Source: Arenimonas metalli CF5-1 (GTDB lineage: Bacteria > Pseudomonadota > Gammaproteobacteria > Xanthomonadales > Xanthomonadaceae). Taken from it: DNA of 49,776 nucleotides. Positions within the stretch are counted from its first letter, which is position 1. Each line of letters opens with the position of its first letter. This document shows, piece after piece, positions 44,732 through 49,776 of this stretch. The position numbers and the translations under genes were made by a program. The stretch lies in contig NZ_AVCK01000065.1 of the NCBI RefSeq assembly GCF_000747155.1, positions 1 through 49,776 of the forward strand, given 5' to 3'. The notes under the pieces were generated by a model, which worked only from the letters and a program-made list of their open reading frames with translations, was not told the DNA's origin and did not search any database.

Positions 44732-45717
44732 TTGTCGTCGCGGAAGATGGCGGTGCCGCGGGTGCCGTCGGGCTTGAGCCAGGCGCGGTACATGCCGCTG
44801 GTGTTGAAGGGCATGGCGATGTTGCCGCGGCGATCGAGGGCGATGGCGCCGCCGTCGCCGCCGAGCGCGACGATCTCTTCGTTGATCACCGCGTGCGCGG
44901 CGGTCGCCAGCGCGTCGCCGCGCAGGCCGACGCGGGCGCAGATCGCGTGCGCGGCCGCGGTGCGCAGGTAGAACTCGCCCCAGCCGGTGCCGGACACGCC
45001 GCAGTTGGCGTCGGCCCAGGTGCCCGAGCCGATGACCGGCGCATCGCCGACCCGGCCCCAGCGCTTGTTGGTCATGCCGCCGGTCGACGTGGCCGCGGCG
45101 ATATGGCCGCTGGCATCGAGCGCGACCGCGCCCACGGTGCCGAAATACGCGCCGGGCGCGGGAAGCAGCGCCGCACGCTCGCGCTCCTGCGCCTTATCAA
45201 GCTGCTCGCGGCGGCGCTCGGTGTCGAACCAGTCCGGCGCCACCCGCTCGAGCTCCGGCCGGGTGTCGGCGAAGGCCTCGGCGCCGCCCGCCGCCAGCAT
45301 CACGTGCGGCGAGTGCTCCATCACCGCGCGCGCCAGCCGGATCGGGTTGCGCACCGTGCGCACGCCCGCCACGGCGCCCGCGCGTCGGGTGTGGCCTTCC
45401 ATGATCGCGGCGTCGAGCTCATGGCCGCCCTCGGCGTTGAACACCGCGCCCTTGCCGGCGTTGAACCAGGGCGATTCCTCCAGCACGACGATCGCCGCGG
45501 TCACGGCGTCCAGCGCGCTGCCGCCGTCCTTGAGCACCGCCTGGCCGGCGTCGAGCGCGCGGTCGAGCGCCGCGCGCACCTCGCGCTCGTCTTCCGGCGA
45601 CAGCGCACTGCGCTCGATGACGCCGGCACCCCCGTGCAGCACCAGGGCCGTCGGCGGCGGCGCGGCGAAGGCCGGGGCGGCCAGGGCGAAGGCGAGCGCG
45701 AGCAGGGTGCGGATCAT
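44728..45717 (-). CDS. Isoaspartyl peptidase / L-asparaginase, secreted (Ntn hydrolase)
   Basis: A 329-residue type 2 asparaginase-fold enzyme that self-cleaves before the nucleophile threonine (FGTVGAVALD). A signal peptide (MIRTLLALAFALAAPAFA) places it in the periplasm. Other motifs are LVLHGGAGV, ESPWFNAGKGAVFN, ATSTGGMTNKRWGRVGDAPVIGSGTWAD and GDGGAIALD. The ATG at 45717 was chosen because the signal peptide starts there. It releases iso-Asp residues or hydrolyses asparagine; substrate preference is not readable. The TonB receptor gene follows through an ATGA mini-ORF junction. Confidence 0.93.
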   Translation of the reverse strand: MIRTLLALAFALAAPAFAAPPPTALVLHGGAGVIERSALSPEDEREVRAALDRALDAGQAVLKDGGSALDAVTAAIVVLEESPWFNAGKGAVFNAEGGHELDAAIMEGHTRRAGAVAGVRTVRNPIRLARAVMEHSPHVMLAAGGAEAFADTRPELERVAPDWFDTERRREQLDKAQERERAALLPAPGAYFGTVGAVALDASGHIAAATSTGGMTNKRWGRVGDAPVIGSGTWADANCGVSGTGWGEFYLRTAAAHAICARVGLRGDALATAAHAVINEEIVALGGDGGAIALDRRGNIAMPFNTSGMYRAWLKPDGTRGTAIFRDDK

Positions 45718-46119
45718 GGTCGAAGGCCTCGGGAATGGACGCGGACGCACAGTCTAGCCGGGCCGGGCGAAGGCCCCGTGCACGCCCGTGCAGGCCGCGC
45801 AGATTTCTTGCCGCAAGGCAGCAATTCACGGCCCGCCCGGGCGCGCCCCCGCGTGCTGCGCTGCGGCGGACTTCACGGGTCGAGGCCGCTGCAGCGCGGC
45901 TGTCGACGATGGTGCATCGCGGTCGCCGCGCCGCAGCATGCGCCATGCCTGCACGGGGCGTTGACAGCCCCCGCGTGCGTCCCCTATCCACGGCCTGCCA
46001 CGCGACGAAGGACACGGCGGGATGCCGACCGGAAGCCGCGGGCCGGTCCGACAGGGGAAGGACCGATGCGGGCGCAACGCCCAACCACCACCTGTTCGAT
46101 CCATTCGGGGAGTCACACC
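45718..46119. other. 402-bp divergent intergenic region
   Basis: It lies between the isoaspartyl peptidase start (minus strand) and the subtilase start (plus strand). I see no convincing gene in it. A good -35/-10 pair for the subtilase is at 45961-45990, with a leader of about 130 bp after it. A few small GC-rich inverted repeats (for example CTTGCCGCAAGGCAG near 45808) are present, but nothing repeated elsewhere in the window. Confidence 0.6.
45961..45990 (+). promoter_or_regulatory. Candidate sigma70 promoter of the subtilase gene
   Basis: A perfect TTGACA (45961-45966) and TATCCA (45985-45990) are separated by 18 bp, about 130 bp upstream of the subtilase ATG. It is the best consensus promoter seen in the window. 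Confidence 0.5.
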
Positions 46120-47307
46120 ATGAAGACCGTCAACCTGCTCGCGCTCGGCCTTGCCCTCGCGCTGGGCACCACGTCCACGCTCGCGTCCGAGCTGCGCCGC
46201 GCCGAGCATCCGATCAAGAACAGCTACATCGTCGTGCTCAAGCCCAACAGCCTCGTGCTGCCGGCCAACGCGCGCAACGGCCGCGAGGCCATGTCGATGG
46301 CGGTCGCCAACGCCGCGGTCGACCTCTCGGACCGCTTCGAGCTGCGCCCGCACCAGATGTACGACGTCGCCCTGCAGGGCTTCGCGGTCGAAGCGACCGA
46401 GAAGCAGATCCAGCGCCTGATCAAGGACCCGCGCGTGGATTACGTGGAAGAGGACGAAATGTCCTACATCCACGCCACCCAGACCGGCGCCACCTGGGGC
46501 CTGGACCGCTCCGACCAGCGCGACCGTCCGCTCAACGGCAGCTACATCTACGACTACACCGCCTCGAACGTGCGCGTGTACGTGATCGACAGCGGCATCC
46601 GCGCCAGCCACTCCGACTTCGGCGGCCGCGTGCTCTCGGGCTACACCGCGATCAGCGACGGCCGCGGCACCAATGACTGCAACGGCCACGGCACGCACGT
46701 GGCGGGCACCGTCGGCGGCGCCACCTGGGGCGTGGCGAAGGCGGCCCGGCTGGTGCCGGTGCGCGTGTTCGGCTGCACCGGCGGCAGCGCCAACTCGACG
46801 ATCATCGCGGGCATCAACTGGGTGGCGAGCAACCACGTCAAGCCGGCGGTGGCGAACATGAGCCTGGGCGGTTCGGCCTCCTCGGCCACCGACACCGCCA
46901 CCAACAACCTGATCAACGCCGGCGTGACCGTGGTGGTGGCCGCGGGCAACTCCAACGCCAACGCCTGCAACTACTCGCCGGCGCGCGTGGCCAATGCGAT
47001 CACGGTCGGCTCGACCACGTCCACCGATGCGCGTTCGTCGTTCTCGAACTACGGCAGCTGCGTGAACATCTTCGGGCCGGGCAGCTCGATCCGTTCGGCC
47101 TGGTACACCAGCAACACCGCCACCAACACCATCAGCGGCACCTCGATGGCCTCGCCGCACGTGGCGGGCGCGGCCGCGCTGTACCTGGCGGCCAACCCGT
47201 CGGCCTCGCCGGCGACAGTGCGCAATGCGCTGTACTCGAAGGCGACCACCAACCGCCTGACCGGCATCGGCACCGGTTCGCCGAACCGCCTGCTCTACAC
47301 GCGTTGA
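46120..47307 (+). CDS. Secreted subtilisin-like serine protease (S8, proteinase K type)
   Basis: A 395-residue preproenzyme. The signal peptide (about 1-23) ends at TLAS. An I9 inhibitor propeptide follows (about 35-117; SYIVVLKP ... YVEEDEMSYIHATQ). The mature protease has the full triad: D157 in VIDSGIR, H190 in NGHGTHVAGT, S342 in SGTSMASPH, with oxyanion Asn in VVAAGNSN. Three to four cysteines suggest disulfides as in proteinase K-like enzymes. There is no C-terminal PPC or secretion domain, which is compact for this family in xanthomonads. The ATG has GGGGAG about 8 bp upstream. It is monocistronic and followed by a REP-like hairpin. Confidence 0.95.
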   Translation: MKTVNLLALGLALALGTTSTLASELRRAEHPIKNSYIVVLKPNSLVLPANARNGREAMSMAVANAAVDLSDRFELRPHQMYDVALQGFAVEATEKQIQRLIKDPRVDYVEEDEMSYIHATQTGATWGLDRSDQRDRPLNGSYIYDYTASNVRVYVIDSGIRASHSDFGGRVLSGYTAISDGRGTNDCNGHGTHVAGTVGGATWGVAKAARLVPVRVFGCTGGSANSTIIAGINWVASNHVKPAVANMSLGGSASSATDTATNNLINAGVTVVVAAGNSNANACNYSPARVANAITVGSTTSTDARSSFSNYGSCVNIFGPGSSIRSAWYTSNTATNTISGTSMASPHVAGAAALYLAANPSASPATVRNALYSKATTNRLTGIGTGSPNRLLYTR

Positions 47308-47351
47308 TCCACCCGGCGCCCGGGGCGGCTCGCTGGCCCCGGGCGCTTCTC

Positions 47352-47417
47352 CTGTGGGAGGGACTTCAGTCCCGATGCCCTTCGCGAAAGGCATCGGGAC
47401 TGAAGTCCCTCCCACAG
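47352..47417. repeat. TGTGGGAGGG REP-like hairpin, dimer 3 (perfect 28-bp stem)
   Basis: Perfectly complementary 28-bp arms at 47352-47379 and 47390-47417 with a 10-base loop. It has the same arm order as the dimer at 16891, with GTGGGAGGGAC in place of GTAGGAGGGCC. It lies between the convergent subtilase and ABC permease stops and ends 11 bp before the latter. Confidence 0.85.
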
Positions 47418-47428
47418 CGGTTGGTGCA

Positions 47429-48721
47429 TCAGCCCTGGTGGCGCAGCGCCTCGATCGGATCGAGCCGCGCCGCCTTGCGAGCGGGGTAGAACCCGAAGAA
47501 CAGCCCGGTGGCGACCGAGAACCCGGTGGCCATCAGCACCACCTTCGCGTCCAGCATCACCGGCAACGCGCCGAACTTGCTGGCCAGCAGCGCACCGCCG
47601 ACGCCCAGCGCGATGCCGATGAAGCCGCCGCCCAGCGAGATCAGCATCGCCTCGGCCAGGAACTGCGCCTGGATCTCCTTCGGACCGGCGCCGACCGCCA
47701 TGCGCAGGCCGATCTCGCGGATGCGCTCGGTCACCGACACCAGCATGATGTTCATGATGCCGATGCCGCCGACGATCAGCGAGATGCTGGCCACCGCGCC
47801 CAGCAGCAGCGACATCAGCCGCGTGGTCTGGGTGCGGGTGCTGACGATCTCGGCGATGTTGCGCACCGCGAAATCGTCCTCCGCGCCCGGCGCGATGCGG
47901 TGGCGCTGGCGCAGCAGGGAATTCAACTCTTCCTCGACGTAGGCCAGGTCCTCGGCCCGCCCGACCATCACCGAGATCTGCTGCACCGTGCTGGCCTGGC
48001 GCGGCACCGCCGCGGCGGCGCCGGCGGCGGGCGTGGCCGTGGCAGGCGTGCTGGCCGCGGCCGCGGCGGGCGCCAGCCGGCGGCGGCCGGTTTCCAGCGG
48101 CACGATGATGATGTCGTCCGAATCCTGGCCCCAGTTGCCCTGGCCCTTGGGCACCAGCACGCCCACCACGCGCAGCGGCACGCGGCCCAGGCGGATCGTG
48201 GCACCCACCGGATCGGCATCGCCGAACAGCTCGCGGCGCACGGTCTCGCCCAGCACCACCACCTTCGCGGCCGAACTGAAGTCGCGGGCGCTGAAGCCGC
48301 TGCCCAGCGCGTACTCCCAGTCGTTGACCGGGAAGTAGTCGGCGTTCACGCCTTCCCAGCGCGTGGACCAGTTGTTCTCGGCGAACACCACCTGGCCGCC
48401 ACCGCGGATCGAGGTGGCGACGTACTGGACTTCCGGGATTTCGCCGCGGATCGCTTCGGCGTCGTCGTCGGTGAGGCTGGCGGCCGAACCGGCGCCACCG
48501 CGCACGGGCCCCTGGCGCGAGGACGAGGCGAACACCTCGAGCCGGTTCGAGCCCAGCCGCGAGATCATCTGGTCGAGCTCGCTCTGCGTGCCCTGCCCCA
48601 CCGACACCATCACGATCACCGCGGCGATGCCGATGATCACGCCCAGCGCGGTCAGGATGCTGCGCATGAAGTTGCCGCGCAGCGAGAACACCGCCGAGCG
48701 CAACACGTCGGGGAAAGTCAT
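47429..48721 (-). CDS. MacB-type ABC transporter permease
   Basis: A 430-residue permease. It has an N-terminal helix (RGNFMRSILTALGVIIGIAAVIVMVSVG), a large periplasmic MacB_PCD domain (about 45-300), and three C-terminal helices forming FtsX (SLIVGGIGIMNIMLVSVTERIREIGLRMAVGA ... YPARKAARLDPIEALRHQG). Within the periplasmic part is an Ala/Pro/Thr-rich low-complexity insert of about 35 residues (APAAAAASTPATATPAAGAA) that looks like an extension in a loop. It is coupled to the ATPase gene by a 4-bp overlap. With the MacA-like adaptor it would form a tripartite macrolide, peptide or lipoprotein exporter; substrate unknown. Confidence 0.92.
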   Translation of the reverse strand: MTFPDVLRSAVFSLRGNFMRSILTALGVIIGIAAVIVMVSVGQGTQSELDQMISRLGSNRLEVFASSSRQGPVRGGAGSAASLTDDDAEAIRGEIPEVQYVATSIRGGGQVVFAENNWSTRWEGVNADYFPVNDWEYALGSGFSARDFSSAAKVVVLGETVRRELFGDADPVGATIRLGRVPLRVVGVLVPKGQGNWGQDSDDIIIVPLETGRRRLAPAAAAASTPATATPAAGAAAAVPRQASTVQQISVMVGRAEDLAYVEEELNSLLRQRHRIAPGAEDDFAVRNIAEIVSTRTQTTRLMSLLLGAVASISLIVGGIGIMNIMLVSVTERIREIGLRMAVGAGPKEIQAQFLAEAMLISLGGGFIGIALGVGGALLASKFGALPVMLDAKVVLMATGFSVATGLFFGFYPARKAARLDPIEALRHQG

Positions 48722-49446
48722 GCCGCGTTCTCCTTCGGGACCCAGCCATCGGCGTGCAGCTGGCCGTCGTGCATCACCACGATGCGGTCGGCGTGCTCGG
48801 CGATCGGCCGCTCGTGGGTGATGATGACGATGGTGCGGCCGCCGGCCTGCAGGCGCTCGAACAGCGCCATGATCTCCTCGCTGGTGCGCGAGTCGAGCGC
48901 ACCGGTCGGCTCGTCGGCCAGCAGCAGCGGCGGCTGGTTGATCAGCGCGCGGGCGATGGCGACGCGCTGCTGCTGGCCGCCGGAGAGTTCGTTCGGGCGG
49001 TGCCCGGCGCGGTCGGCCAGGCCGACCTCGGCCAGCGCCTCCAGCGCCCGCGGCGCGCGCTCGGCCACCGGCACGTTCGAGTACACCAGCGGCATCATCA
49101 CGTTCTCCAGCGCGGTCTGGCGCGAGAGCAGGTTGAAGCCCTGGAAAACGAAGCCGATCTTCTCCAGCCGCAGCTTGGCGCGCTGGGTGGCGTCGAGCGT
49201 GGCGACGTCGACGCCGTCGCAGCGGTAGGTGCCGGCGCTGGGTTGGTCGAGGCAGCCGATCATGTTCATCATCGTCGACTTGCCCGAGCCGGACGCGCCC
49301 ATGATGGCGAGGAACTCCCCGCGCGGCACGACGAGGTCGACGCCGCGCAGCGCCACCACTTCGGCCGGCGTGCCCGGCGAGTAAACCTTGCGCAGGCCGA
49401 CCAGCTCGATCATCGGCGCCTGCGATCCGGACGTCGGGGCCGTCAT
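48718..49446 (-). CDS. MacB-type ABC transporter ATP-binding protein
   Basis: A 242-residue ATPase of the LolD/MacB class. It has Walker A GASGSGKSTMMNMIG, Q-loop FVFQGFNLL, signature LSGGQQQRVAIARAL, Walker B LLLADEPTGALD and H-loop VIITHERPIAEH. The ATG at 49446 (MTAPTSGS) overlaps the adaptor stop (ATGA); a longer in-frame reading would lie inside the adaptor gene. ATPase and permease are separate polypeptides here, as in many xanthomonads, rather than fused as in E. coli MacB. Confidence 0.95.
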   Translation of the reverse strand: MTAPTSGSQAPMIELVGLRKVYSPGTPAEVVALRGVDLVVPRGEFLAIMGASGSGKSTMMNMIGCLDQPSAGTYRCDGVDVATLDATQRAKLRLEKIGFVFQGFNLLSRQTALENVMMPLVYSNVPVAERAPRALEALAEVGLADRAGHRPNELSGGQQQRVAIARALINQPPLLLADEPTGALDSRTSEEIMALFERLQAGGRTIVIITHERPIAEHADRIVVMHDGQLHADGWVPKENAA

Positions 49447-49776
49447 GCCGCCGGGCGCTCCTGCCCGGTGATCACCGCGTCGCCCTCGGCCAGTTCGCCC
49501 GATACCTCGGTGACCGTGCCGTCGGAGGCGCCCAGGCGCACCGCGACCGCACGCGGCTGGCCCTGGTCGAACACCCACACCACGCCGCGGCGGGCCGTGG
49601 CGAGCGCGCGCAGTTCTTCATCCCAGCGCGCCTGCTGCTCCGGCGACAGGGTGGCGCGGAAGTCGGCGAAGCTGCGGTTGAGCGCCTCGGCCATGCGCTG
49701 GCGCATCGCTTCCGGCGACGGTCCGCCGCCGCCCGGCGCCGCGCCCGCGCCCGGCGGGCGACCCCCGCCCGCGGCG
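49443..49776 (-). CDS. MacA-like periplasmic adaptor, C-terminal part (cut by window edge)
   Basis: The frame is open to the right edge, so only the last 111 or so residues are seen. The C-terminal barrel is recognisable: VWVFDQGQPRAVAVRLGASDGTVTEVSGELAEGDAVITGQE, the usual adaptor ending. Just before it is a Gly/Pro-rich stretch and a helical MRQRMAEALNRSFADFRATLSPEQQARWDEEL. That insert is not part of standard MacA and recalls the LTxxQ helices of Spy-like proteins. It is the first of the three coupled genes adaptor-ATPase-permease. Confidence 0.85.
   Translation of the reverse strand, partial: AAGGGRPPGAGAAPGGGGPSPEAMRQRMAEALNRSFADFRATLSPEQQARWDEELRALATARRGVVWVFDQGQPRAVAVRLGASDGTVTEVSGELAEGDAVITGQERPAA

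Noticed and set aside
45735-46676. A 313-codon open frame over the intergenic region and the start of the subtilase
   Set aside because: Arg/Ala/Pro-rich shadow translation in a different frame; the subtilase with signal peptide, propeptide and triad explains the region from 46120 on.

Overview
The window is a compact, GC-rich (roughly 70%) bacterial chromosome segment made almost entirely of housekeeping genes. Gene content and order point to a gammaproteobacterium of the Xanthomonadaceae/Lysobacteraceae (Lysobacter, Luteimonas, Arenimonas-like). The evidence is the queA-tgt-yajC-secD-secF and lptD-surA-pdxA-rsmA-apaG-apaH operons, the divergent trmJ/suhB pair, a ubiH-ubiI-like pair, lgt-thyA-folA, and the style of the interspersed repeats. 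The family assignment is inference. I see no rRNA, tRNA, prophage, insertion sequence or CRISPR array. Both ends cut genes: rapA on the left and a MacA-like adaptor on the right.

Layout. 1-8.4 kb: rapA (3' part), rhomboid protease, a 2OG-Fe(II) oxygenase, an alkyltransferase-like protein, a small unknown, the Pit phosphate transporter with its DUF47/PhoU-like partner, a TlyC/CorC-type CBS protein and ExoD. 8.4-11.4 kb: a two-gene operon of a PhnD-like periplasmic binding protein and a membrane GGDEF-EAL protein. 11.5-19.1 kb: trmJ/suhB, a repeat-packed 389-bp gap, and the Sec/queuosine operon. 19.1-23.2 kb: a coupled five-gene operon (ABC ATPase, ABC permease, DesK-like kinase, DesR-like regulator, small membrane protein) with a palindromic candidate operator upstream. 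23.4-30.1 kb: a class III aminotransferase, two ubiquinone-type hydroxylases, an operon of a small membrane protein, PduO adenosyltransferase and a histone-deacetylase-fold enzyme, then msrB. 30.1-40.7 kb: the lptD-apaH operon, a secreted helical protein, lgt-thyA-folA, TerC and diacylglycerol kinase. 40.7-49.8 kb: DUF533 and AIM24-family proteins, an isoaspartyl peptidase followed by a TonB-dependent receptor, a secreted subtilase, and a MacB-type ABC exporter split into permease, ATPase and adaptor.

The most distinctive material is not protein-coding. Gaps between convergent genes are filled almost exactly by palindromic repeats of several families. One is a 140-180-bp element with GCGGAT units at a 10-bp period, in three copies. 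One is a GGGGTCAGAGT palindrome, in two copies. One is a TGTAGGAGGG REP-like family, in three dimers of both orientations, one of which supplies the tgt stop codon. Other points worth a second look are the NspS/MbaA-like layout of the c-di-GMP operon, a duplicated ATGA stop/start junction upstream of a TonB receptor with no clear signal peptide, and the operator-like palindrome upstream of the two-component/ABC operon.
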